Numbered from the stretch's first letter, positions 1 to 8,894 are shown. The stretch is DNA of 36,198 nucleotides from Bacteroidota bacterium (GCA_005800655.1 SYEV01000011.1:1-36198), one strand, 5' to 3'. Program-made: numbers and translations. The notes: a model not told the origin generated them from the sequence alone.

Positions 1-939
1 CTACTTACACCCGTTTCTGTTGCATGGTTATCCAAATTAACCAATGCTGAAATTATCGGTAATCAACACTTAGAAATTACTGGCGTGAATGAAATTCATC
101 AGGTTGAATTAGGTGATATTGTGTTTGTTGATCATCCAAAATACTATGCTACTTGTTTAAACAGCGAAGCAAGTTGTATAATTATTAATGATAAAAATGT
201 AATAGTGCCCGAAGGAAAGGCTTTGTTATTTTGTACTGATCCATTTGAAGCTTATTTAAAAATTGTAAAACACTTTAAGCCATTTATTCCTTGTGCAAAA
301 GCAATAAGTGATGATGCAATTATAGGAGAAGGAACCATAATCATGCCTCATGTTTTTATTGGACCCAATGTAACCATTGGTAAAAATTGTGTGTTGCATC
401 CGAGTGTTTCTATTTTATCAGATACCGTTATTGGGGATGAAGTAATTATTCAAGCCAATACGGTGATTGGAAGTGACGCTTTTTATTATAATACAAAAAA
501 GGACCGCCAGGATTGGTATAAAAAACTACTCAGCTGCGGCAGGGTGGTCATTCAGGATAAGGTGGAAATTGGCGCCGGATGTACTATTGATCGCGGGGTG
601 AGCGGTGATACTATTGTGGGAAGAGGCACCAAAATTGACAATATGGTACATATTGGTCATGATACCCAAATTGAAGCCAACTGTTTGTTTGCAGCAGGGG
701 TTGCCATTGCAGGTGGGGTTCAAATAAAGTCAGGAGTGACTTTATGGGGTCAAGTTGGGGTGACTAAAACAATAACGATTGGTGAAAATGCCACTGTATT
801 AGGTCATTCAGGCGTTACAGGTAGTTTGGCTGGCAATAAAGTTTATATGGGATTCCCCGCGGAAGATGCTGGCATTAAGAAAAGAGAAATTGTTTGGATA
901 AAACGCATCCCTGAATTATGGAAGAAGGTGATGGAATAA
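1..939 (+). CDS. LpxD-like UDP-3-O-acylglucosamine N-acyltransferase, 5' end outside window
   Basis: The frame is open from base 1, giving 312 visible residues; the GTG at 85 is internal, because the upstream residues (ending ITGVNEIHQ) read as the usual N-terminal LpxD domain. A long run of hexapeptide repeats (IGEGTI, IGPNVTIG, IGDEVIIQ, IKSGVTL, IGENATVLG) predicts a left-handed beta-helix acyltransferase. The segment HIGHDTQIEANC carries the histidine that aligns with the catalytic His of LpxD. Family knowledge: LpxD transfers a 3-hydroxyacyl chain from ACP to UDP-3-O-acylglucosamine in lipid A synthesis, in the cytoplasm. Bacteroidota often carry a second LpxD-like paralog of about 300 residues, and this shorter protein with no lpxC/fabZ/lpxA beside it may be that one. 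The general acyltransferase call is firm; exact substrate is not. Confidence 0.85.
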   Translation, partial: LLTPVSVAWLSKLTNAEIIGNQHLEITGVNEIHQVELGDIVFVDHPKYYATCLNSEASCIIINDKNVIVPEGKALLFCTDPFEAYLKIVKHFKPFIPCAKAISDDAIIGEGTIIMPHVFIGPNVTIGKNCVLHPSVSILSDTVIGDEVIIQANTVIGSDAFYYNTKKDRQDWYKKLLSCGRVVIQDKVEIGAGCTIDRGVSGDTIVGRGTKIDNMVHIGHDTQIEANCLFAAGVAIAGGVQIKSGVTLWGQVGVTKTITIGENATVLGHSGVTGSLAGNKVYMGFPAEDAGIKKREIVWIKRIPELWKKVME

Positions 940-972
940 ATGTTTGCTATTTAAATCCAATCCCAATTCTCC

Positions 973-1953
973 CTAGTCACTTAAATGATACAGCGCTTTC
1001 ATTTCTTTACTAATACGCGTAATACTCTCGGGTAAGGGACGATATTTAAAATCAGGAAAAGCTTTTAATAGTTTCGTGTTATCAAAATGGACTACTGCTT
1101 GCGCTGTAGCTGCTGTTTCCTTGGTTAATAAAGGTGACTTCCCTGTAATCAAACCTTTGATTGCTTCTAAGCGCCATACGATGGCTGTTAGCAATGGTGT
1201 TACACGTCGATAAGGAGGACGCTTGTTAAATGCTTGTGCGATTAAACTAAAAATATATTGGTATTGCACATTTTCAGCGCTAACAATATATCGTTCACTT
1301 GTAATTGTGCTATCCATTAATAATTGCATTACATCCACCACATCCATTACATCTACAAAACCGCTCACACCAGTGGTAAACCATGGAAATGCTTCATACG
1401 CTGATTTGAAAATGCCCGAAGATCCTTTGGTCCAATCTCCTGCGCCTAAAATGATCACTGGATTTACAATGGCTACATTTAATCCTTCAGCCATACCGCG
1501 CCATACTTCCATCTCTGCCAAATACTTGGTTTTTCCATATTCACTATTACTTGATTCAGCAGTCCAATTCATAGTTTCATCAATAGGCGTTCCAATACGA
1601 ATACGACCTAACGCTGCCACCGAACTTACATAAACAAGTTTTTGTATTTTATGTTCTAAACAGGCATTCACCACATTCGCAGTGCCTTCCTTATTGGCGA
1701 TTAACATTTTTTGTTGGTCCTTGGGGGCAAATGAAACAATGGCTGCACAATGATATACTTGCGTCACCCCTTGCATGGCTTTTGCTAATGAAACCACATC
1801 TAAAATATCCCCTAATATCCAGTTTACTTTTTCTGCACCTTCAAAACTAGGAATGGTTTGACGATATAAAGCAACGACTTGTTTGTCTTTGGCAAGCAAT
1901 GACTTTATTAAATGTGAACCCACAAGACCACTTGCACCGGTTACAAATATCAT
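973..1953 (-). CDS. NAD(P)-dependent epimerase/dehydratase, extended SDR family
   Basis: The 326-residue protein opens with a Rossmann motif TGASGLVGSHL (residues 5-15), then GDI (48-50), a conserved Ser region YVSSVAAL (108-115) and the catalytic pair YGKTK (Tyr139, Lys143). This is the layout of extended short-chain dehydrogenases that act on nucleotide sugars, dihydroflavonols or 3-beta-hydroxysteroid-like substrates. The C-terminal substrate domain gives no specific clue. It follows the SCO1-type gene by only 3 bases and is probably cotranscribed with it. It converges on the lpxD-like gene with a 33-base gap and no clear terminator. Family confident, substrate unknown. Confidence 0.85.
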   Translation of the reverse strand: MIFVTGASGLVGSHLIKSLLAKDKQVVALYRQTIPSFEGAEKVNWILGDILDVVSLAKAMQGVTQVYHCAAIVSFAPKDQQKMLIANKEGTANVVNACLEHKIQKLVYVSSVAALGRIRIGTPIDETMNWTAESSNSEYGKTKYLAEMEVWRGMAEGLNVAIVNPVIILGAGDWTKGSSGIFKSAYEAFPWFTTGVSGFVDVMDVVDVMQLLMDSTITSERYIVSAENVQYQYIFSLIAQAFNKRPPYRRVTPLLTAIVWRLEAIKGLITGKSPLLTKETAATAQAVVHFDNTKLLKAFPDFKYRPLPESITRISKEMKALYHLSD

Positions 1954-1956
1954 TGC

Positions 1957-2565
1957 TTATTCTTTTAATAGTTTAGATATATCTTGTTTTAATTGCTCTA
2001 CTTCCAATACTTTAAGTCCATCATAAATTTTACCTCGCACTTTTCCTTGTCGGTCCACTAAGGCAAAATATTGGGTATGAATAAATTGATCCTCTATTTT
2101 TTCAACATTGTTTTTGGGGTCATCTAATAAATAAGAGCCGCGCGCCATTTGATACAAACTATCCTTGCGTCCTGTTAAAAAAATCCATTTTTCTGTATTC
2201 ACTTGTAAGGAATCTGAATAATGCTTTAGTACCGAAACCGAGTCTGTATCTGGATTACAGGTATGTGATAGAATTTGAAAGTCAGGCTCTTTTTTATATA
2301 TCTCATACACCTGCTTCATATTTGTATTCAACTTTGGACAAATGCCTTTACAGGTCGTAAAAAAATATTCTACTACGGTTATTTTATTCAATAAATTTTT
2401 ATCGGTAACCGCCGCCCCATCCTGGTTGGTAAAACTAAAAGGTTGCACATAACTTAATACAGGCATTTTTACTTTCCAATTGTCGGTACCCCTAAATACA
2501 AAATAATAAAAGGCGAGTAATAAAATGGTGAAAAATAAAAGATAGAATTTCGTTTTTGTAGACAT
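1957..2565 (-). CDS. SCO1/SenC family copper chaperone-like protein
   Basis: This 202-residue protein has one N-terminal membrane anchor (about residues 7-24) followed by a thioredoxin-like domain. The SCO copper site is intact: CKGICP supplies Cys72 and Cys76, and FIHTQYFALVD supplies His163. SCO proteins deliver copper to the CuA site of cytochrome c oxidase or act as thiol reductants at the outer face of the inner membrane. No oxidase genes are visible here. It is first in a two-gene unit with the downstream SDR and divergent from the MerC-like gene. A near-match promoter (TATTTTG, one base short of consensus) lies upstream, but I do not call it. Confidence 0.9.
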   Translation of the reverse strand: MSTKTKFYLLFFTILLLAFYYFVFRGTDNWKVKMPVLSYVQPFSFTNQDGAAVTDKNLLNKITVVEYFFTTCKGICPKLNTNMKQVYEIYKKEPDFQILSHTCNPDTDSVSVLKHYSDSLQVNTEKWIFLTGRKDSLYQMARGSYLLDDPKNNVEKIEDQFIHTQYFALVDRQGKVRGKIYDGLKVLEVEQLKQDISKLLKE

Positions 2566-2697
2566 AGTTAACTATTTAATCAAGTTCGCAGTAACCATAC
2601 AAAATAGGACAATGCCCGTTATTGTATTTTTACTCGACAAAGGTAATATTATTTTAGAGGAACAGAGACAGGTTGTGCTAATATAACAACATTGGAT

Positions 2698-2705
2698 TAT
2701 CTTTG
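2698..2705 (+). promoter_or_regulatory. -7 promoter element for the MerC-like gene
   Basis: TATCTTTG matches the Bacteroidota -7 consensus TAnnTTTG exactly. Only four bases separate it from the ATG at 2710, so the transcript should begin at or next to the start codon. No convincing -33 TTG was found at the usual spacing. Confidence 0.55.
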
Positions 2706-2709
2706 TGCT

Positions 2710-3102
2710 ATGTTTAAAAATTGGAATTGGGACGCAGTTGGAATTGGAGCCTCTTTGGCTTGTGCCATTCATTGCGCTTTACTCCCTTTGTTTTTTAGCA
2801 GTTTGCCACTACTCGGAATCAACATTTTACACAATGTCCAATTTGAATTAGGCATGATCTTACTTTCTTTTGGCATTGGTGCTTATTCATTATACCACGG
2901 TTACAAAAAACACCATCACTCCTACAGACCCATCATTTTATTTACCATCGGGATTGGATTAATGTTAAGCAGAATGCTATTTCGAGATTGGGATTTAATT
3001 TTATTATTTCCTGCAGCATTTTTTATCATTATTGCACATATAAATAATCATAAAAGCTGTCGTATGCATAACCATGCACACGCGGATGACTGTGATCACT
3101 AA
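2710..3102 (+). CDS. MerC-domain small membrane protein
   Basis: With the ATG at 2710 the protein has 130 residues and about four hydrophobic segments (near 10-38, 46-64, 74-91 and 96-111). The first segment carries [10 protein letters not shown] (Cys18, Cys22), the cysteine pair typical of MerC-type transporters, and the tail is rich in His, Cys and Asp ([14 protein letters not shown]), a likely metal-binding end. MerC proteins move Hg(II) across the inner membrane; stand-alone Bacteroidota versions have no merA or merR beside them, as here, and may handle another metal. An in-frame TTG at 2692 would add six residues but lies upstream of the promoter element, so I reject it. The stop overlaps the convergent cysS by 3 bases. 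Confidence 0.8.
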   Translation: MFKNWNWDAVGIGASLACAIHCALLPLFFSSLPLLGINILHNVQFELGMILLSFGIGAYSLYHGYKKHHHSYRPIILFTIGIGLMLSRMLFRDWDLILLFPAAFFIIIAHINNHKSCRMHNHAHADDCDH

Positions 3103-4604
3103 ACAAAAGTATAGCTCATCTCTCCATCCTTTTCATCCTTGAGCTGAATACCCATGTCCGTTAATTGATTTCTAATTTTATCGCTGGTGGCAAAGTCCTT
3201 TCGCGCTTTGGCATCTTTTCTTATTTCAATCAACAACTGAATCACGCTGTTTAATTGTTGGCGATTGGCCCCTGCGTCCACTTTTAAACCTAAAATATTT
3301 TCAATGAATAAGGTAAGTTGTTCCTGCGCAAATATCCAAGTAGCCCCGGATAATGCATCTATCGATATGTGTTTGTCCTTTAGTGAATTAATGGTAGGAA
3401 TAATTTCAAATAAATTAGCGACCACTTTTGCAGTATTAAAATCATCTTCCATAAACTCGGTAAGTTCCTTCAACCAGGTGTTTACTTGTGTTTCCAAATT
3501 GTCGTCCTTAGCCGTTGCGCCTCCAACAAAACTTTGCGCCTTTAACCACTCATAGGCTTCCATCAAACGACGCAACGCTTTTTCAGAAGCTTGTAAAGCT
3601 TCATTACTAAAATCAAGCGTACCCCTGTATTGGCTTTGTAATATAAAAAAGCGAACCGTCATGGGCGTATAAGCTTGCGTTAGCTCATGATGATTTCCAG
3701 AAAATAATTCACTTAACTTAATTACATTGTTATAACTCTTACCCATTTTACGACCATTGATCGTAATCATATTATTATGCATCCAATAACGTGCAGGAAT
3801 TTCATGATTGCATACGGTGCTTTGCGCAATCTCACATTCATGGTGTGGAAATTGTAAATCCATACCACCTCCATGTATATCAAACTTTTTACCTAAATAC
3901 TTTGTAGCCATTGCCGAACATTCAATGTGCCAACCCGGAAATCCTTCGCCCCAAGGGCTTTGCCAACGCATAATATGTTCTACAGGTGCTTTTTTCCATA
4001 AAGCAAAATCAACTTTATTTTTTTTCTCATCTTGATTATCTAACTCACGCGTGGTATCCAATTGGTCTTCCAAATTACGACCACTCAAAATACCATAGGG
4101 TTGATTTTTTTTGGAATAGTCCTCGTTGTATTTTAAAACATCAAAGTAAACAGAGCCATTCGCTTCATATGCATACCCATCCTGCATAATTTTTTTAATC
4201 ATTTCGATTTGTTCAATAATATGCCCGGTCGCAGTCGGCTCGATACTTGGCGGTAAATTATTAAACTGATCCATGGCCCAATGATACAAGTGCGTATATT
4301 TTTGCACGAGTTCCATAGGTTCCAATTTTTCTAATATTGCTTTTGAAGCTATCTTATCATCAGCCACCTTTCCTTCTTCTTCAAAATGTCCTGCATCTGT
4401 TATATTTCTTACATAGCGCACCTTATAGCCTAGATGCATTAAAAAGCGATACACCACATCAAAAGTGATGAACGGACGCGCATGCCCCAAATGACTTTCA
4501 CCACTTACGGTAGGTCCACAAACATACATTCCTACATTAGGTGCATTTAATGGTTCAAAAACTTCCTTTTGACGTGTTAGTGAGTTGTATAGCTTGAGTG
4601 GCAT
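3099..4604 (-). CDS. cysS: Cysteine--tRNA ligase
   Basis: The 501-residue protein is full length for the family. It has the N-terminal CGPTV segment with zinc-ligand Cys29, the HIGH-type motif HLGH (38-41), the zinc-region signatures GWHIECSAM and HHECE, and a KMSKS-type loop written KMGKS, followed by the C-terminal DALR-like helical domain. It charges tRNA-Cys with cysteine in the cytoplasm. A promoter element lies 14 bases upstream of the ATG, so it can be expressed separately from the minus-strand gene before it. Its 3' end overlaps the convergent MerC-like gene. Confidence 0.97.
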   Translation of the reverse strand: MPLKLYNSLTRQKEVFEPLNAPNVGMYVCGPTVSGESHLGHARPFITFDVVYRFLMHLGYKVRYVRNITDAGHFEEEGKVADDKIASKAILEKLEPMELVQKYTHLYHWAMDQFNNLPPSIEPTATGHIIEQIEMIKKIMQDGYAYEANGSVYFDVLKYNEDYSKKNQPYGILSGRNLEDQLDTTRELDNQDEKKNKVDFALWKKAPVEHIMRWQSPWGEGFPGWHIECSAMATKYLGKKFDIHGGGMDLQFPHHECEIAQSTVCNHEIPARYWMHNNMITINGRKMGKSYNNVIKLSELFSGNHHELTQAYTPMTVRFFILQSQYRGTLDFSNEALQASEKALRRLMEAYEWLKAQSFVGGATAKDDNLETQVNTWLKELTEFMEDDFNTAKVVANLFEIIPTINSLKDKHISIDALSGATWIFAQEQLTLFIENILGLKVDAGANRQQLNSVIQLLIEIRKDAKARKDFATSDKIRNQLTDMGIQLKDEKDGEMSYTFV

Positions 4605-4618
4605 AATTAGTATTGCCT

Positions 4619-4626
4619 CAAAGATA
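4619..4626 (-). promoter_or_regulatory. -7 promoter element for cysS
   Basis: Read on the minus strand this is TATCTTTG, an exact TAnnTTTG match, 14 bases before the cysS ATG and inside the 47-base gap behind the preceding gene. A spaced -33 TTG is not evident. Confidence 0.5.
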
Positions 4627-4651
4627 TTTTATTTTCAATAAATAATTAAGG

Positions 4652-5782
4652 TTAATTCTTAATCAATTGCAGGTCGGCCATGATCATATGATGATCACTT
4701 AAGTTTTCATCCAATGATTCCCAGCCTTTTGTTTTCCAAGAAGCATTAGATAAGATATAATCAATGCGAAGGGTTGGTGAAATACCCAAATAAGAAGCAC
4801 CAATACCAAAACCCTTTTCTAAAAAAGAATCGGACCAATCACCCCTAATTGTTTTGTAGGTATAGGAGCTCGGTACATCATTAAAGTCGCCTGTGATGAT
4901 GCTCGGATAGGGACTTTCATCTAAATATTTTTTAACTATTTGCGCTTGCACTGCACGTTCTACAAAAGCAGTTCGCATTTTTCGAAGCACCCCCTTTTTG
5001 CCACTAATATCAATACTATTCGCCTGAGCGGTTGCTTCTAAGGCCATAAAATCATTCTGTTTAAATCGATAAGAAGCCAAGTGCGTAGTAAAAACACGAA
5101 TGGTATCATCTCCTCTTAACAAATCAACATAAATCAAGGATTCCTGATTGGTATAGGGAATGCGTTGTGCTTTTATAATCGGATACTTTGAAAAAATAAT
5201 ACAACCTAAGAAATAAGATTTTTCGGCAATCTGAATATCCTTGGAAAAATAATTATATGGATAATTCTTATTGAAATAAGTAGCGTGATTGGCAATGTCA
5301 TTAGGCCGATCATTCGTGTTGTACTCCTGCATACATATAATATCAGGATTCCATTTTTGAATGGAATACGCAATATCCTGTGTGCGTAATTTTAAGGTGC
5401 TTGTTGCCTGATTACCATTAAACCCTTTGACATTCCAGCTAATCACACGACATATATTATCTTTCTTTTTTTGTGCCATATTCATACCCGGATGCCATGC
5501 CACCAAGGAAAATAGGGTTTCCCAGCCGATGGCTAAGGTAAACAAGGGAATGAGTGATAGGGATGGTTTTGCCAACAACCAAAAAATAAATAAAAGTAGT
5601 TGTGCAATAACAATATAAGGTGCGAGTAATCCTAAGAACCCATTGATCCAAATCAATGGGAGTGGTTTTATAAATAATGGATATAGGAATAAAAAAGTCA
5701 GCAGTAACTGTACTATTAAAAATATTTTTTTACCGATGCGTCTTATGCGTGATTTTTTAGCCATTGGTTTTTGGTGCTGCAC
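4652..5782 (-). CDS. Membrane-anchored endonuclease/exonuclease/phosphatase family protein
   Basis: The first about 90 residues hold three hydrophobic segments; the rest is an EEP fold. Catalytic signatures are in order: ISWNVKGF (metal/nucleophile Asn), CMQEYN (metal-binding Glu), TGDFNDVPSS (Asp and Asn) and the terminal SDHHMI (Asp-His). These residues are intact, so hydrolysis of a phosphodiester or phosphomonoester is expected, probably outside the inner membrane given the anchor; nuclease, sphingomyelinase-like and phosphatase roles cannot be separated. The ATG at 5782 gives 376 residues; the ATG at 5764 (MAKKSRIRR) gives 370 and cuts the overlap with the upstream rhomboid-like gene from 26 to 8 bases, so it may be the true start. 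Last gene of a four-gene minus-strand run. Confidence 0.85.
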   Translation of the reverse strand: MQHQKPMAKKSRIRRIGKKIFLIVQLLLTFLFLYPLFIKPLPLIWINGFLGLLAPYIVIAQLLLFIFWLLAKPSLSLIPLFTLAIGWETLFSLVAWHPGMNMAQKKKDNICRVISWNVKGFNGNQATSTLKLRTQDIAYSIQKWNPDIICMQEYNTNDRPNDIANHATYFNKNYPYNYFSKDIQIAEKSYFLGCIIFSKYPIIKAQRIPYTNQESLIYVDLLRGDDTIRVFTTHLASYRFKQNDFMALEATAQANSIDISGKKGVLRKMRTAFVERAVQAQIVKKYLDESPYPSIITGDFNDVPSSYTYKTIRGDWSDSFLEKGFGIGASYLGISPTLRIDYILSNASWKTKGWESLDENLSDHHMIMADLQLIKN

Positions 5783-6479
5783 TTTTGTTTAACCAATGTA
5801 ATAAATTATGCATCCATTTGCCTAAATCAACTCCCTTTTTTAATAACAACACATAAACAACGCCCGTTAAAACCGATGTTACTGCAACAAGCGAATTGGC
5901 AAATTGGTGTTTTGTTAGTAGTCCAATTTGTAATGTAAAATAGATCACAGTTAGTATCCATAAAGGAACGCCATTGCCAATATTGGCTAAAAGTTTAAAT
6001 CGAGGCGCAATTAAAGTGCTGGCAATGGCTACCGCACTTACGCTCATGCTGGCACCCATTAATGGAAAGGAAATAAAATTTGCGCCAACACCAAAGGACA
6101 ACATTATGTAGGAAAGGCCACCCATTAAGCCAGCATAAAAATAAATAGGAAACAAATGCTTATTAGATTGATTCATCTGTAACACATATCCAAATACAGT
6201 TAACCAAATCATATTGGTAAACAGTTCCCAAAAGCCCTCGTGTATCCAATTAAATGTAAATAAGCTCCAAATTTTTGTAAGCCATTGATCACCGCTGGTG
6301 GGCACTGTAAATAAATGGAATATATTTTTATAAAATAATTCAATAGGGGTGCCATCTAAAAAATAGATCACTTTAAAAAATCCCAACATAACATAGGCGA
6401 CCAAATTGATAGCCAACAAAGCGACTAATGCATTATTGTCAGCACCTAATAGCGGTTTTTGATTTGGACCTTGTTGCAT
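5757..6479 (-). CDS. Rhomboid-like membrane protein, probably catalytically inactive
   Basis: The 240-residue, multi-spanning protein follows the rhomboid pattern. Its TM2 segment WIHEGFWELFTNM (residues 78-90) matches the usual H-x-x-x-H-x-x-x-N region, keeping His80 and Asn89 but with Trp in place of the second His. The serine motif GxSG is altered to GASMS (142-146), and no A-H-x-G-G motif is present in the last membrane helix. The serine-histidine dyad is therefore incomplete and this is probably a pseudoprotease. It lies 22 bases downstream of an intact rhomboid and overlaps the next gene, suggesting a shared operon. A regulatory or substrate-binding role would be inference. Confidence 0.75.
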   Translation of the reverse strand: MQQGPNQKPLLGADNNALVALLAINLVAYVMLGFFKVIYFLDGTPIELFYKNIFHLFTVPTSGDQWLTKIWSLFTFNWIHEGFWELFTNMIWLTVFGYVLQMNQSNKHLFPIYFYAGLMGGLSYIMLSFGVGANFISFPLMGASMSVSAVAIASTLIAPRFKLLANIGNGVPLWILTVIYFTLQIGLLTKHQFANSLVAVTSVLTGVVYVLLLKKGVDLGKWMHNLLHWLNKSAAPKTNG

Positions 6480-6501
6480 ATACTGCTTATTTAATCAACG
6501 A

Positions 6502-7332
6502 TTACAAATAGGAGTTCCCTTTCTTTTTCCATAAATACACCAACACAAAACCTACAATAGCGCCACCCACATGGGCCCACCTTGCTACATTATCACCCGC
6601 TGAATTTTCTAACGCTTTATATAATTCAAAAGCAAAATATAAAATACCCAACCATTTTGCTTTGATAGGGAATAAAAAATAAATATAGATATAGGTATTG
6701 GGAAATAAATATACAAACGCGATCAATATGCCAAACACGGCGCCGCTTGCGCCTAAGGTAGCTGTGTTGATTGTTTTATTATAATAAGTGGTTATTAAAT
6801 CCATTAATTCAGGTGCTAAGCCTGGTGTAGACAAGCTCACTTTATTATCACTTAATATGCGCGTCAATGGGATACGGTGTGCTTGCGCATATTTTATTAC
6901 AGCATCTGCAAAACCTGGCGAATTGGATTTACTTAAAGTGAGCAAATTTTGATACTCATTACTTAAGGGTATAAACTCATAGGATAAAATGAGCAAGTGT
7001 ATCACTGCTGCACCCAAACCACATAAAAAATAAAATAATAAAAAGCGTTTGGGTCCCCATACATTTTCAAGAATAGAACCAAACATCCAAAGGGCAAACA
7101 TGTTTCCTAAAATATGGCCAAAGTCGCCGTGCAAAAACATATGGGTAATTAGCTGCCATGGTTGATACAATTCACTTTGCCAGGCGTGTAATGCAAAATA
7201 ATCTTCGATGGAAAAACTACTTGCGGGGCCGCCAAATGTATTTTGAGCTAAAAAAACCAACCCATTAATAATTAATAAATTTTTAATGATGGTCGGTAAT
7301 ACTTCAAATCGGGTGGGCCTAAATTGATTCAT
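6502..7332 (-). CDS. Rhomboid family intramembrane serine protease
   Basis: The 276-residue protein has all rhomboid hallmarks: HMFLHGDFGHILGNM (TM2, oxyanion His and Asn), the nucleophile motif GASG (Ser196) and AHVGG with catalytic His254. Rhomboids cut membrane-embedded substrates within the lipid bilayer. A stretch of about 70 mostly polar residues (about 118-190) sits between the third and fourth membrane helices, longer than in the minimal GlpG-type core. It is 12 bases downstream of rlmD and is followed by a degenerate paralog, so the two likely arose from an old tandem duplication. Natural substrates cannot be inferred. Confidence 0.92.
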   Translation of the reverse strand: MNQFRPTRFEVLPTIIKNLLIINGLVFLAQNTFGGPASSFSIEDYFALHAWQSELYQPWQLITHMFLHGDFGHILGNMFALWMFGSILENVWGPKRFLLFYFLCGLGAAVIHLLILSYEFIPLSNEYQNLLTLSKSNSPGFADAVIKYAQAHRIPLTRILSDNKVSLSTPGLAPELMDLITTYYNKTINTATLGASGAVFGILIAFVYLFPNTYIYIYFLFPIKAKWLGILYFAFELYKALENSAGDNVARWAHVGGAIVGFVLVYLWKKKGNSYL

Positions 7333-7344
7333 TCGTAATATATT

Positions 7345-8775
7345 TTATAATAAATCGGTACGTTTTAATTGTACTACGTTTTCAATATGTAAGGTATGCG
7401 GAAACATATCCACCGGTTGTATTTTAGTTACCGTATATTTTTCACCCAACAAAGATAAGTCACGCGCTTGAGTTGCAGGATTACAACTTACATATACAAT
7501 TAATGGTGCCTGAATCTCTAATAATTTTTTGACTAATTTATCGTGCATACCTGCGCGCGGTGGATCTGTAATGATCACATCTGGTTTGCCATGGGTATCA
7601 AAAAATACATCATCACAAATATCAATAACATCCCCTGCAAAAAAAGCAGTATGTGCTAAATTATTAATGCGTGCATTTTCCTTCGCATCTTCAATCGCAT
7701 CGGCGACTACTTCCACTCCAATTATTTTTTTAGCTTCTTTGCTGCAAAAAATACCAATACTACCTGTGCCACAATATAAATCATACACCACTTCCTTACC
7801 AGTCAATTCAGCAAAGTTGCGCGTTACTTGGTATAAGCTTTCGGCTTGTTTTGAATTGGTTTGAAAAAAAGATTTAGGGCTAATTTTAAAATCAAAATTT
7901 TCTAAAGCTTCTGTGATATAACCCGTGCCAAAATATACTTGTGGCACTAAATCCTGCATACTATCATTTCGCTTTTCGTTGATGGTATATAATAGTGTAG
8001 TGATTTGAGGAAATTTTTTCAAGATCAAATTAAGTAATGCTTCTCTTTTTTCTCCGCCATCATATCCTAATATAATATTCACCATCCACTCCCCTTTGGT
8101 GGTATTGCGAATAAACATATTACGAAGCCAACCTTGGTGTTGTTTAATATTATAAAAAGGCATTTCATTTTCAATAGCAAACTGAACTGCTGTTTTTCTA
8201 ATTTCATTGGTAGGCTCGGATTGTAAGTAACAGGTATCGATCTCCACCACTTTTTCAAAAAAACCTCTTGCATGAAAACCACCTGCACCAATGGATTTGG
8301 TAGGTTCAAGCCCCGCAGCCTTCATTGCTTTGAACTCCTCAAAGGGTATAAATTTTTCAGTCGCAAATGTATATTCTACTTTATTACGATACCCTTGCGT
8401 TTCCTTGGCCCCCAATATGGGTGGGATAACTGGTAAAGGTATTTTAGCAATGCGCGTTAAATTATCAAATACTTGTTTGTGTTTGTACACCAACTGCTGT
8501 TCATAGGGCAACATCTGCCATTGACATCCGCCGCAAACACCAAAATGCGAACAAAAGGGTTTTACTCTAATGTCGGAATAGGTATGAAATTTTTTAACAA
8601 AACCCTCTCCCCAATCGGCTTTGTTTTTTTGGAGTTGCACATCCACCACATCACCAGGTACAGCTCCTTCCACAAAAATTACTTTGCCATTCACCCTTGC
8701 CAGTGATTTTCCTTCGGCTGCATAATCTTCAATAAGGACGTTTTCTAATAAGGGGGCTTCTTTCTTTTTTCTCAC
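7345..8775 (-). CDS. rlmD: 23S rRNA (uracil-5-)-methyltransferase, RlmD/RumA family
   Basis: The protein has an N-terminal TRAM domain (PLLENVLIEDYAAEGKS onward), an iron-sulfur cysteine cluster in FCSHFGVCGGCQW, and a SAM-methyltransferase domain with FFQTNSKQAE, YDLYCGTGSIGIF, TDPPRAGMH and the catalytic region VSCNPATQARDL. It methylates uracil C5 in rRNA (U1939 in E. coli); RlmCD or TrmA-like specificity cannot be excluded. An ATG at 8796 would give 483 residues, but a TACCTTTG promoter element lies inside that extension, five bases before a GTG at 8775. Starting there gives 476 residues opening MRKKKEAPLLENV, which looks like a natural family N-terminus. First gene of a run with two rhomboids and the EEP protein. 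Confidence 0.92.
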   Translation of the reverse strand: MRKKKEAPLLENVLIEDYAAEGKSLARVNGKVIFVEGAVPGDVVDVQLQKNKADWGEGFVKKFHTYSDIRVKPFCSHFGVCGGCQWQMLPYEQQLVYKHKQVFDNLTRIAKIPLPVIPPILGAKETQGYRNKVEYTFATEKFIPFEEFKAMKAAGLEPTKSIGAGGFHARGFFEKVVEIDTCYLQSEPTNEIRKTAVQFAIENEMPFYNIKQHQGWLRNMFIRNTTKGEWMVNIILGYDGGEKREALLNLILKKFPQITTLLYTINEKRNDSMQDLVPQVYFGTGYITEALENFDFKISPKSFFQTNSKQAESLYQVTRNFAELTGKEVVYDLYCGTGSIGIFCSKEAKKIIGVEVVADAIEDAKENARINNLAHTAFFAGDVIDICDDVFFDTHGKPDVIITDPPRAGMHDKLVKKLLEIQAPLIVYVSCNPATQARDLSLLGEKYTVTKIQPVDMFPHTLHIENVVQLKRTDLL

Positions 8776-8780
8776 GAGAA

Positions 8781-8788
8781 CAAAGGTA
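8781..8788 (-). promoter_or_regulatory. -7 promoter element for rlmD operon
   Basis: On the minus strand this reads TACCTTTG, an exact TAnnTTTG match, with five bases before the GTG start. It would place transcription initiation at or beside the start codon. No spaced -33 TTG is seen, which lowers certainty. Confidence 0.4.
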
Positions 8789-8854
8789 ATACCCATGGAT
8801 TAAAATAAGGGTAAAACTGAATTTTAATTGTGATTAGTTTTATTGATAAACGCT

Positions 8855-8862
8855 TATTTTTA
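8855..8862 (+). promoter_or_regulatory. Possible -7 element for the thioredoxin-like gene
   Basis: TATTTTTA matches TAnnTTTG except for the last base and lies 32 bases before the ATG at 8895. A TTG at 8828-8830 is 24 bases upstream, slightly too far. Weak call. Confidence 0.3.
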
Positions 8863-8894
8863 CAGCAATTTTTAAATAACCTGACTTTAATAAA

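Noticed and set aside
1223-1633. 136-codon open frame on the plus strand
   Set aside because: It lies wholly antisense to the SDR gene, whose motifs are intact, and its translation has no recognisable domain.
3721-3780. KMGKS instead of KMSKS in CysRS, considered as a defect
   Set aside because: The key lysines are kept and, as I recall, this variant is common in Bacteroidota enzymes; the rest of the protein is normal.
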